A stretch of DNA of 64,000 nucleotides from JBBDQZ01 sp040905705 (GTDB lineage Bacteria > Bacteroidota > Rhodothermia > Balneolales > Natronogracilivirgulaceae): the NCBI GenBank assembly GCA_040905705.1, contig JBBDQZ010000076.1, positions 1 through 64,000 of the forward strand. Reading direction: 5' to 3'. Under the pieces are notes generated by a model that worked only from the letters and a program-made list of their open reading frames with translations, was not told the DNA's origin and made no database searches. A program made the translations under genes and the position numbers. This document shows positions 1-7,810 of this stretch, in pieces (positions within the stretch are counted from its first letter, which is position 1; every line of letters starts with the position of its first letter).

Positions 1-296
1 AAGTCCTAAAGAATTTTAGCGTACCAGGAGTTAGAAATAGGAGTGGCTCCATAACTATTTATTAACGCAGAGAAATTTCGATATGTAATTTTTCATAAAA
101 TGTTGACTAAGGTGGAGAATTCCAACTTATTTGGCTATTCATGTCACATAAGAGAGAGAAAAAATTCCTTATCAAGCTGTAAGGATTACAGGGTATAAGA
201 ATCTTATGTAAAGACAAGCTTGCATAAATCCTAACTCGTATCCTTTCATATCAACTTCCCATGTCATCTTCATTCACATAATGGACGGCGTTCGCT
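1..296. other. upstream region of the integron integrase; expected attI side
   Basis: No gene is visible in these 296 bases. Integron attI sites and cassettes normally lie upstream of intI, so this is where attI would be expected, with cassettes running left beyond the window. The only candidate core sites are imperfect: read leftwards, GTTGGAA (about 120-126) and GTTAGGA (229-235) fit GTTRRRY except at the last base. I found no convincing attC hairpin (RYYYAAC paired with GTTRRRY). Confidence 0.3.
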
Positions 297-1295
297 ATGA
301 CCCACCCAAGACACAATCCGCATAAACCAAAACTGATGTCTTGCATGCGTAATGAAATTCGTCTGAAAGGCTATAGCTATAGCACCGAAAAAAGCTATAT
401 TAAATGGGCTCGGGAGTTTATTTTCTTTCATAACAAAATGCACCCCGGCGAAATGAGTGAAAAGGAAGTAAAAAATTTTCTGACCCACCTCGTCAATAAA
501 CGGCATGTCGCCCCGTCCACCCAAAATCAGGCACTGTGTGCTTTACTTTTTCTGTATCGGGACGTACTCGGACAAACCGATTTTTATGTTAATAATGTCG
601 AATGGTCCAAAAAACACCAGCACGTTCCTGTCGTCCTGAGCGTCAACGAAGTCCAAAATCTGCTGAATGCTGTGCAGGGTAGAGCCGAACTTCCTCTTAA
701 ATTGATGTACGGAACCGGACTCCGAATTTCCGAATGCATCCGGCTTCGTATCATGGACCTGGATATCGAATACAAACAATTAACCGTCCACTCCGGAAAA
801 GGACTCAAAGATCGCACTACCGTTTTACCCGCATCTCTTATCCAAAGGCTTCAACAACAAATCAAGAACGTTCATAACCTGCATCGCTTTGATCTCAAAA
901 AGGGCTATGGTGCCGTCCAGCTACCGCATGCACTGCAAAAGAAATATCCTTCGGCAAATACCGAATTTCGATGGCAATTCCTGTTTCCTTCCCATAAAAT
1001 CGGCCGGGATCCAAGAACCGGCAGACGCTCACGCTTTCACATATCCCGCGAAACGCTTCACCGGGAACTGCGTCAAGCTGTGAAAATCGCCGGTATATCA
1101 AAAAAAGTATCCTCTCATACTCTTCGCCATTCGTTTGCCACGCACTTGCTTAAGGCCGGTTATGATATCCGCACCGTCCAGGAACTGCTGGGACATAATG
1201 ATGTTGCTACGACAATGATCTATACACATGTACTTAAAACCGGTGGACACGCTGTCAAAAGCCCGCTTGACTCGACTTCTTTTTCGCCCAAATGA
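297..1295 (+). CDS. intI: integron integrase (IntI-type tyrosine recombinase)
   Basis: This 332-residue tyrosine recombinase would insert and excise gene cassettes at attI and attC sites. An N-terminal core-binding domain (about 20-100) precedes the catalytic domain. The active-site set is complete: R143 (GTGLRISE), a basic residue in GKGLKDR (K168 or K171), H274 and R277 in SHTLRHS, H300 in ELLGH, and nucleophile Y309. The IntI-specific insertion, absent from XerC/XerD, is present at about 196-231 (HRFDLKKGYGAVQLP followed by KKYPSA and WQFLFPS), and the C-terminus keeps the VKSPLD motif. No frameshift or truncation is seen. ATG starts at residues 14 and 17 are also possible. No cassette gene is visible downstream. 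Confidence 0.93.
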   Translation: MTHPRHNPHKPKLMSCMRNEIRLKGYSYSTEKSYIKWAREFIFFHNKMHPGEMSEKEVKNFLTHLVNKRHVAPSTQNQALCALLFLYRDVLGQTDFYVNNVEWSKKHQHVPVVLSVNEVQNLLNAVQGRAELPLKLMYGTGLRISECIRLRIMDLDIEYKQLTVHSGKGLKDRTTVLPASLIQRLQQQIKNVHNLHRFDLKKGYGAVQLPHALQKKYPSANTEFRWQFLFPSHKIGRDPRTGRRSRFHISRETLHRELRQAVKIAGISKKVSSHTLRHSFATHLLKAGYDIRTVQELLGHNDVATTMIYTHVLKTGGHAVKSPLDSTSFSPK

Positions 1296-1688
1296 TGCCA
1301 TATGAAGCAGTTAAAAGAAGTTTCAAGCATAGCTCCGCCTTGTGATTCACATTCAGAAATTCCCCCGAAATATGTGTTATGTGCCCACACTACATCACTC
1401 GTTGTGTTTTCCCAAAACTCACGCTATCGCACACAGGTTTAATCCCCTTATTCCGCCACTCCAATCATCATCGGTGGTCGACCGGGATTCATAGGTAATT
1501 GTCGAACGAGCCAGCCGGGTTATTTTACTGGCCTGGAGAACCGACATGCCATGCTCATCAATTAATGCATAGCTGTTGATTATTCATTTCGAACCCGTTA
1601 TAAAATACAGCATTGACTAATAATACCAGCTGCATATCGAAACGGACTATAGGCGGACTCAAATCGATTTTTTTGGGTATGTAATCAT
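1296..1688. other. intergenic stretch between intI and the tRNA-Arg terminator
   Basis: About 390 bases with no credible ORF, no recognisable RNA and no clear attC or attI site. Short reading frames here lack start signals and family resemblance. It is simply the gap between two convergent units, intI (rightward) and tRNA-Arg (leftward). Confidence 0.4.
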
Positions 1689-1734
1689 AAAAAACAAACC
1701 CTTGCCACGCTAATATGTTACGCAACAAGGGTTT
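1689..1734 (-). terminator. Rho-independent terminator of tRNA-Arg
   Basis: Read leftwards, the arms AAACCCTTG (1726-1734) and CAAGGGTTT (1696-1704) form a 9-bp stem followed by GTTTTTT. It starts seven bases beyond the 3' end of tRNA-Arg on the same strand, as expected for the end of that transcript. Confidence 0.8.
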
Positions 1735-1741
1735 ATATAAG

Positions 1742-1815
<74 letters not shown>

Positions 1816-1833
1816 ATTCATTTAATGCCCTCA

Positions 1834-1862
1834 AAAATAAGGTTTTCCCGTCTTGAGAACAA
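1834..1862 (-). promoter_or_regulatory. candidate promoter of tRNA-Arg
   Basis: On the minus strand TTGTTC (1857-1862) and TATTTT (1834-1839) are separated by exactly 17 bases. This would start transcription a few bases upstream of the tRNA 5' end at 1815. It resembles a sigma70-type stable-RNA promoter; assignment is by pattern only. Confidence 0.45.
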
Positions 1863-2019
1863 GCTCGTGGTTAAATCTTGCACACCGTGTTGACGATCAT
1901 TATGATCACCGGAGTAAAATAAATTTGGGCGGATAAACACTCCGGATCCGAGGTTGTTCCGGGAAAAAATGGACAATTCAGCGGGTGGACGAACACGGCT
2001 GAGATTACACATACAAGTG

Positions 2020-2060
2020 AAAAAAAACGCATCCTGCCGGCGCGGGCAGGATGCGTTTTC
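2020..2060 (-). terminator. strong hairpin terminator, possibly bidirectional
   Basis: The arms 2024-2038 and 2045-2059 form a perfect 15-bp stem with a 6-base loop. On the minus strand the stem runs into seven or more T residues, the mirror of the A run at 2021-2027; on the plus strand the T run is only four bases. It therefore mainly terminates leftward transcription, a few bases past the stop of the small minus-strand ORF at 2065. Confidence 0.8.
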
Positions 2061-2064
2061 CGCT

Positions 2065-2358
2065 TTATGATACCAGGTGGTCTGATAGCATGCGGCTTCT
2101 GTTTACTTCATCGCTTGTGCCAATACGATCACCCCGGCAAGCAGCCCCGGCCTCAACGATAATGGCGGTCCCGACTTCGAACGCACTCTGATCACCGGAA
2201 TTTATCGCAGAAGCAACCTGGGTATTTACATATGTGAAGACGTCGCCCGTGGTGGTACCATCTTCATGGTATTCTCCTTGTATAGTTTTCTTGATTGTTT
2301 GGATTTGACAATAGGGGGAATCAATGCTTATAGATTTATACAGTCTGTTGTTACTCAA
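2065..2358 (-). CDS. doubtful small ORF or gene remnant, function unknown
   Basis: I do not recognise this 97-residue reading frame. It can only start at a TTG, two codons after an in-frame TAG, with no ribosome-binding site, and it has no internal Met until near its end. In its favour, a strong leftward terminator lies just past its stop codon. Inside it, at 2274-2279, is an ideal AAGGAG six bases before an ATG (2267) in another frame that reads only 13 codons. The real gene could therefore be frameshifted or decayed, or it could encode a short peptide. Confidence 0.2.
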   Translation of the reverse strand: MSNNRLYKSISIDSPYCQIQTIKKTIQGEYHEDGTTTGDVFTYVNTQVASAINSGDQSAFEVGTAIIVEAGAACRGDRIGTSDEVNRSRMLSDHLVS

Positions 2359-2724
2359 TGACTAAGGGATATTTTTCAACGATTCCGCAAATCCAATGGA
2401 AGGTTTTTGTACTTCATCCTGTTTGTTATATCGCTGCTCCGGTTTTTACCATTGCAGGTTACCTGGTAAGACGGTCATATAAATGAAGGGTTACAACATT
2501 TCTGCCTGGTGGGGGGAGTAATTAAATACACACGGGATTTATTGACAAGGTGTTCGTCGGAAAGGAACAGTGTGAACACAAATCAACGGTGAGGCAGGGT
2601 AAGCTTACAGCAGGAAAACCGATCCTCTTTTGATCTTCTTGATGTAATCAAATCCCCGCCTCCTCCCATTCAGAAAGGGGTATTGAAGGCAGGGATCTGA
2701 TAAGATCGTTAAGGCCGTGCTCTG
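2359..2724. other. intergenic stretch downstream of ahcY
   Basis: About 365 bases beyond the 3' end of ahcY without a credible ORF, tRNA or strong terminator. I see nothing recognisable in it. Confidence 0.3.
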
Positions 2725-4041
2725 TTAGTACCGGTACGATTCAGTCTTGAACGGGCCGGTTTTAGGAACACCAATGTATTCTGATTGTTCGTCGCTCAGT
2801 TCATCGATTTCCACACCGATTTTCTTCAGGTGCAGGCGTGCCACTTTTTCATCCAGATCTTTGGGCAGTACGTGTACGCCCACCTCGAAATCATCAGGAC
2901 GTTGCCAGAGGGCCATCTGGGCCAGTGTCTGGTTGGTGAAACTGTTGCTCATCACAAAACTCGGATGCCCCGTGGCGTTGCCGAGGTTCATAAGACGCCC
3001 TTGTGAAAGCAGAATAATCTCGCGGCCGTCAGCAAACCGGAACATATCCACCTGGGGCTTGATGTTGATTTCCTCGGCATGGTCTTTCAGCCATTGAACA
3101 TCAATCTCGTTATCGAAATGGCCGATATTGCCCACAATGGCCTTGTCCTTCATGTTCATGAAATGCTCTTTGGTGAGGATATTGCAGTTGCCGGTTGCTG
3201 TAACCACTATATCAGCCTCTTTGACAGCATCACTCATTTTTTTCACATCATGGCCGTCCATCGCGGCCTGAAGCGCACAAATCGGATCAATTTCAGTTAC
3301 CATTACCCGTGCTCCGGCGCCGCGCAGCGAGGCGGATGAGCCTTTACCCACGTCTCCATATCCTGCGACGACAGCCACTTTTCCGGCCAGCATCACATCG
3401 GTTGCACGACGAATGGCATCCACGCAGGATTCGCGGCATCCGTATTTGTTGTCAAACTTCGATTTGGTAACCGAGTCGTTCACGTTGATCGCGGGAACGG
3501 GAAGGGTTCCCTCCCTCATTCGATCATAAAGGCGATGTACTCCGGTAGTGGTTTCCTCGGAAATTCCGTATAGATTTTTTGCCAATTCAGGATAGTTGTC
3601 GAGGACCATGTTGGTCAGGTCTCCTCCATCATCCAGGATCAGACTCAACGGCTGTCCGTCATCAAAAAACAGGGTCTGTTCAATACACCAGTTGTATTCC
3701 TCTTCGGTCAGGCCTTTCCATGCATATACCGGAACACCCGTTTTGGCGATGGCGGCGGCGGCATGATCCTGGGTCGAATAGATGTTGCAGGAGGACCACT
3801 GCACCTTTGCCCCCAGTTCTATCAGGGTTTCAATCAGGACCGCTGTCTGGATAGTCATGTGAAGACAACCGGCAATCCGGGCTCCTTTCAAGGGTTTTTG
3901 AGCACCATATTCCTCGCGCAAAGCCATCAATCCGGGCATTTCAGCCTCGGCAAGATGGATTTCCTTGCGGCCGTACTCATGCAGGGATATATCGGCTACT
4001 TTGTAGGGCAATTTTTTCTCTTTAACTGTAGACATACACAA
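2725..4041 (-). CDS. ahcY: adenosylhomocysteinase
   Basis: This cytoplasmic NAD-dependent enzyme hydrolyses S-adenosylhomocysteine to homocysteine and adenosine, clearing the by-product of SAM-dependent methylation. The 438-residue protein has the substrate-site motif HMTIQTA (61-67), SKFDN (194-198), the Rossmann loop GYGDVGKG (227-234) and the C-terminal tyrosine motif ending in YRY. Length is normal for the short bacterial form. Translation may start at Met1 or Met3, where MSTVKEKK matches the family better. It appears monocistronic. I saw no SAM- or SAH-riboswitch pattern in the 166 bases upstream. Confidence 0.97.
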   Translation of the reverse strand: MCMSTVKEKKLPYKVADISLHEYGRKEIHLAEAEMPGLMALREEYGAQKPLKGARIAGCLHMTIQTAVLIETLIELGAKVQWSSCNIYSTQDHAAAAIAKTGVPVYAWKGLTEEEYNWCIEQTLFFDDGQPLSLILDDGGDLTNMVLDNYPELAKNLYGISEETTTGVHRLYDRMREGTLPVPAINVNDSVTKSKFDNKYGCRESCVDAIRRATDVMLAGKVAVVAGYGDVGKGSSASLRGAGARVMVTEIDPICALQAAMDGHDVKKMSDAVKEADIVVTATGNCNILTKEHFMNMKDKAIVGNIGHFDNEIDVQWLKDHAEEINIKPQVDMFRFADGREIILLSQGRLMNLGNATGHPSFVMSNSFTNQTLAQMALWQRPDDFEVGVHVLPKDLDEKVARLHLKKIGVEIDELSDEQSEYIGVPKTGPFKTESYRY

Positions 4042-4207
4042 CGATATTTTTTAATTCATCTTTCAGTTTTGATCCAGTTCCTGGATTATAGATATCAATA
4101 AATAAAAATGGATAAAAAAGCATTCATATGGTCGCACAAGGTCTTTTTTTGTACCTCCAAATGCAACCCCTGTTTATGAAACACTTAACGAGACCCCCGG
4201 AGGCTGC

Positions 4208-4726
4208 TTACAGGTGATTTTCTATGATTTCCCGGGTGTTTTCATAGTCGGCATCCGGCCCCTGGCTTCCCAAAACAGATTTAATATGCTGGCCGTTCGG
4301 ATTCACATACACTTTATATGGAAGACTATGAACACCAAGATCGCGGGCAAGATCTTCGCCAAAAGCAAACACAAAATCGTAATTGTTGTTGTCGACAAAC
4401 TTCTGCACTTGTTCAGGTGTATCCATGTAGCCGGGAGAAACGGCGAGTACAACGAAATCATCAGGATAGTCATCCATCAGTTTTTGAAGGGTTGGCATGC
4501 TGATGAGGCATGGAGTGCACCATGTTTCCCAAATATCAATTAAAATGGTTTTACCCTCAAAATCTTTCAGTGTCAATTCCTCACCCTCAAGATCTCTTAA
4601 AACGGCATTAAAGAGAATCTGGTCGACTTCGGATACTTCCGAGGTATCGCTTTTTGATGTATTTGCCAGATGAATACCCGCGATAATCAATAAAAGGAAG
4701 AGGATGGATAAAGCAGCTCGTGTCAT
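4208..4726 (-). CDS. TlpA-like membrane-anchored thioredoxin
   Basis: This is a predicted thiol-disulfide oxidoreductase of the TlpA/ResA type acting on the periplasmic side of the inner membrane. The start at 4726 is chosen because AAGGAT lies nine bases upstream; it gives 172 residues. A hydrophobic segment at about 4-20 is a signal anchor. The redox motif is WCTPC with cysteines at about 70 and 73, followed by a thioredoxin fold and the cis-proline region SLPYKVYV. Family members reduce or oxidise cytochrome c apoproteins or envelope proteins; no cytochrome genes adjoin it, so the partner is unknown. Confidence 0.85.
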   Translation of the reverse strand: MTRAALSILFLLLIIAGIHLANTSKSDTSEVSEVDQILFNAVLRDLEGEELTLKDFEGKTILIDIWETWCTPCLISMPTLQKLMDDYPDDFVVLAVSPGYMDTPEQVQKFVDNNNYDFVFAFGEDLARDLGVHSLPYKVYVNPNGQHIKSVLGSQGPDADYENTREIIENHL

Positions 4727-4992
4727 AACAGAACAATCCTTAATATGAAAAATGTAACCAGGGAGCACCCTGAATGTTCAAAGATAACTAACTTTCAGAA
4801 ATAAATATTGTAAAAGGCTATGGCTGTAATCGAAGTCATTGCGAAATCAGGCATTTTATGCCTATCTTACGGATTCCGTTTATGGCCAGTTGCCAATGTT
4901 TACGGGAATTTTGATGATTCCTTTAATGACTCCGGAATAGCTATTAATCAACGGTGTGTTTAACTAACCGGCGGTCTGTTGAAATATTATTT

Positions 4993-5748
4993 ATGAGTAT
5001 CGATACCATTCAAAAGCAGCGTTTTGAGCACAAATATGTGATCCCTGAAAAGGTCTCTTCGGGCATCCGTGATTTTATTTCGTGCTATTTGGATCTCGAC
5101 TCGTATGGGGCCACGCAGCCCAATTTGTCCTATCCCGTGCATAGTATTTATCTGGACTCCCCCACCATGCGGACCTACCAGGAAACGGTAAATGGCGACC
5201 GCAATCGTTATAAACTGCGTATTCGATACTATGAAATGTCGGATGAGGCGCCGGTCTATTTTGAGATAAAGCGCAGACATGACAGGATAATTGCGAAGAA
5301 GCGGGCCATCGTACATCGGCGTTTTGCCCGCGATCTGGTTAGAGGATTTATTCCAGGCACGGCCGGGCTGGTAGACCCTTCTTCAGAACAACTGGATGCA
5401 CTTTTGGATTTCACACGCTTTGTCTATCAGCTTAATGCAGAGCCCAAAGCACATGTCTCCTACTTGCGTGAAGCTTGGATGGCAGATGGTGCCAATAAAA
5501 TACGTGTGACCATGGATCGTAAAGTGATTATCGAACCACAAAAACGGCTGAATTTTTCAACGGATTTACAGAATTCCCAACCGGTGTTCGGCAGGAATGT
5601 AATTCTGGAACTGAAGTTTACCAATCGATTTCCCATCTGGTTCAGAGAGATGGTTCAGATTTTTGGCCTTCAGCCGGGTGCCGCGGCAAAATACGTGGAT
5701 GGGGTTTCCAATACGGGAGAATTTCGTTTTATACGCTCCAGTGTCTGA
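4993..5748 (+). CDS. VTC-domain protein, putative polyphosphate polymerase
   Basis: This protein of about 251 residues has the VTC fold, a triphosphate tunnel domain known from yeast polyphosphate polymerase Vtc4. The hallmarks are the N-terminal FEHKY motif (about 11-15), the strand pair YKLRIRYY and YFEIKRRHD, and a late LELKF strand, all supplying charged residues to the tunnel. The ATG at 4993 is preferred over the upstream frame because the domain begins directly after it. It is followed after 16 bases by a DUF4956 gene, a pairing common in bacteria, and then by HlyD-like and T9SS-peptidase genes. Bacterial members are inferred rather than proven polymerases. Confidence 0.85.
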   Translation: MSIDTIQKQRFEHKYVIPEKVSSGIRDFISCYLDLDSYGATQPNLSYPVHSIYLDSPTMRTYQETVNGDRNRYKLRIRYYEMSDEAPVYFEIKRRHDRIIAKKRAIVHRRFARDLVRGFIPGTAGLVDPSSEQLDALLDFTRFVYQLNAEPKAHVSYLREAWMADGANKIRVTMDRKVIIEPQKRLNFSTDLQNSQPVFGRNVILELKFTNRFPIWFREMVQIFGLQPGAAAKYVDGVSNTGEFRFIRSSV

Positions 5749-5764
5749 TTAAAAAATATAAACC

Positions 5765-6451
5765 ATGCAAGACTGGATTTATTTTGGAGATGTGGCGCCG
5801 GTGCCAACGGATTTTACAGCGCTGTTTATGGCTCTGCTTCTCGCTTTTTTGTGCGGACAAATCCTGGCATGGGTGTACATGTATACCCATACGGGCCTTT
5901 CCTATTCCCGTACGTATGTCAGTTCACTCATTTTGATTCCCATCACCGTTTCATTAGTGATGATGGTGCTGGATAATAACCTGGTCACAGCATTCAGCCT
6001 GATGGCGGTATTTGCCATTGTCCGTTTCCGTAACATTGTCCGGGATACCCTTGATACCGTTTACATCCTGAGCCTCATTGTCATAGGAATGGCATGCGGA
6101 ACGCAGCGGTTTTCTACTGCGCTGATCGGTACGTTTGTGGCATCCGGTGTGCTGATGTACATCTGGTTCACGTCATTCGGCAGTCGGCAACGATATGACC
6201 TTATTGTAAACCTTCATTGGTCGGAATCAATGAAGAAGCTCACGGATTTGCAGCATATGCTGGAACGACATGCACTGAAAGTTCATATGGCAAGCCAGCG
6301 GTCTGCTGATGAAGAAGAGGGGGCGGATCTTTCGTACAGGCTGCTCCTCCGGGATCCGAACAGAGTGCAGGATCTGCTGAACGACCTTCAGGAAAACACA
6401 GCCATCACACGCGTAACCACGATAAGAGCCGAAGAGGAGTCTGAAGTTTGA
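5765..6451 (+). CDS. DUF4956 membrane protein
   Basis: A 228-residue integral membrane protein with four or five hydrophobic segments in its first 140 residues (about 19-40, 51-69, 73-87 and 97-136) and a soluble C-terminal tail. The RFRNIVRDT segment after the third helix is a DUF4956 hallmark. The family has no established biochemical role but repeatedly travels with VTC-domain proteins, as here. It probably forms the membrane part of the same machinery. Confidence 0.82.
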   Translation: MQDWIYFGDVAPVPTDFTALFMALLLAFLCGQILAWVYMYTHTGLSYSRTYVSSLILIPITVSLVMMVLDNNLVTAFSLMAVFAIVRFRNIVRDTLDTVYILSLIVIGMACGTQRFSTALIGTFVASGVLMYIWFTSFGSRQRYDLIVNLHWSESMKKLTDLQHMLERHALKVHMASQRSADEEEGADLSYRLLLRDPNRVQDLLNDLQENTAITRVTTIRAEEESEV

Positions 6452-6464
6452 TTTGAAAAATATT

Positions 6465-7565
6465 ATGTCTGATAATCTGGATAAAATACCGGTACCCCTC
6501 TCTCAGAGATGGAGAGAAATCAGGGTAAAATTATTTCCGCTGCTTGTTTTTGTCCTGGTAGCGGGCGTCGTTGCCTGGCTATGGAAAGACAGGGTGGATA
6601 CGGCCAATATGGTTGGAAAGGTGGTTGGGAAACAGGCCGAGGTACGTAGTCCCCGTTCCGGATCGCTGGCAGATATTGTGGTGCGGGCATTTGATACGGT
6701 TTCCGCCGGTGATCCGATTGGAAGACTTATCACAACGGATCCAAAAATTGTGGAAGCAGAACTGGCGGTTGTCCTGGCAGAAATCGAGCTGCTTCGTCTA
6801 TCCATGGCCCCGTTTGCTGATCAGCAGCGTAATCTGATGGATTATGAGTCGATGCAAATAGAATTTATGGAAAACCGTGCACGGCTTGGGATGGCAAGAA
6901 TTCGCTTACTCCAGTCGGAACGAGAGTATGATCGCATCAAGAGAATTTATGAAGATGGATTGACTTCGGTGGAAGCATATGAGCAGGTGGAGACGGATTA
7001 TCTTGAGCTTGAAGAAGAAGTCAAAATTGTAGAGGAACTTGTGGAACGGCTCCAAAATCGGCTGGAGGCTGTTGATCTTAGTGAAATGATCAAGTTGTGG
7101 CAGGAAACAAATCCAAGAGCAGCAGCTATTGAGGTACATCAAAGGACACTGGACAAAATCAAAGCTGAAATGATGCCGATTGTACTTGAGGCTCCAATGA
7201 GCGGACAAATTGCGAGCGTTCAAAAAATGAGTGGAGAGTTCGTCAATGAGGGAGAGGTTGTTTTTCAGATCTATTCCTCTCAGCCCGATTACATAATTGC
7301 TCATTTGCCTCATCCCGTGATGTTCGAACCGGAACCGGGAATGGAAGTGCTTGTACGCAAGCAAAATCGATCCGGTGAGGAAGCGATTATGCAGATCACC
7401 GAGGTCGGAGTACAGCTGGAAGCTATTGCAGATACATCAGAGCCCGTGTCATTGTTTCCCAATCAATTATTCGGCGCCACCGGACTGCCCCTTCGCATCC
7501 GTATCAATCCGGTGCTGGATTTGAGGCCGGGCGAAATGGTTGACATGAGATTGTTGGCCCGATAA
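6465..7565 (+). CDS. HlyD-like periplasmic adaptor (membrane fusion) protein
   Basis: A membrane-anchored protein with one transmembrane segment (about 25-42), a biotinyl-lipoyl-like half motif (GKQAEVRSPRSGSL), a long alpha-helical hairpin with coiled-coil character (about 85-215), the second lipoyl half (VLEAPMSGQIASV) and a beta-barrel region. This is the layout of HlyD/EmrA adaptors, but no ABC or RND pump is adjacent. I chose the ATG at 6465; a TTG at 6453 would add four residues. It sits directly after the DUF4956 gene, so it may couple that protein to the periplasm. Confidence 0.78.
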   Translation: MSDNLDKIPVPLSQRWREIRVKLFPLLVFVLVAGVVAWLWKDRVDTANMVGKVVGKQAEVRSPRSGSLADIVVRAFDTVSAGDPIGRLITTDPKIVEAELAVVLAEIELLRLSMAPFADQQRNLMDYESMQIEFMENRARLGMARIRLLQSEREYDRIKRIYEDGLTSVEAYEQVETDYLELEEEVKIVEELVERLQNRLEAVDLSEMIKLWQETNPRAAAIEVHQRTLDKIKAEMMPIVLEAPMSGQIASVQKMSGEFVNEGEVVFQIYSSQPDYIIAHLPHPVMFEPEPGMEVLVRKQNRSGEEAIMQITEVGVQLEAIADTSEPVSLFPNQLFGATGLPLRIRINPVLDLRPGEMVDMRLLAR

Positions 7566-7810
7566 ACACTTTTTTGCTTTGTTGTTACCACATCGTTATT
7601 GTCATGCCGGATTGGAATACATACACCTATATATCGTTATTGTTACCGTTATTTCGGTTTATGGTTATTAATAACGATTTATCGGTGCTTGTTGGCAACA
7701 TGTTCCCTGTTAAACGTTTATATTTAATTTTTGGAAACGCAAATATGTATTGTTGATATTGCGTTGATGAATCATCTTATCCTGATAACGAGACTTTTCA
7801 ATTTTTATAA
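7566..7810. other. intergenic region ahead of the T9SS-exported protein
   Basis: A gap of 245 bases between the HlyD-like gene and the surface metallopeptidase-like gene. It is AT-rich and contains TATA-like segments near 7626-7640 and 7716-7730, so an internal promoter is possible, but no element is clear enough to call. A 60-codon frame at 7574-7756 has no family resemblance and is not annotated. Confidence 0.25.

Noticed and set aside
28..54. Inverted repeat with GTTA...TAAC and GGAG...CTCC arms
   Set aside because: The arms are in the reverse order to an attC (which needs AAC...GTT) and the stem is short and interrupted.
1..296. Possible attC or attI site in the intI upstream region
   Set aside because: The only GTT/AAC pairs are imperfect and do not form the R''-L''-L'-R' hairpin, so no site is claimed.
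4042..4207. SAM/SAH riboswitch ahead of ahcY
   Set aside because: Conserved riboswitch elements could not be found in these 166 bases.
7574..7756. 60-codon frame between the HlyD-like gene and the surface protein
   Set aside because: No family resemblance, no ribosome-binding site, and it lies in an AT-rich region where chance frames are common.
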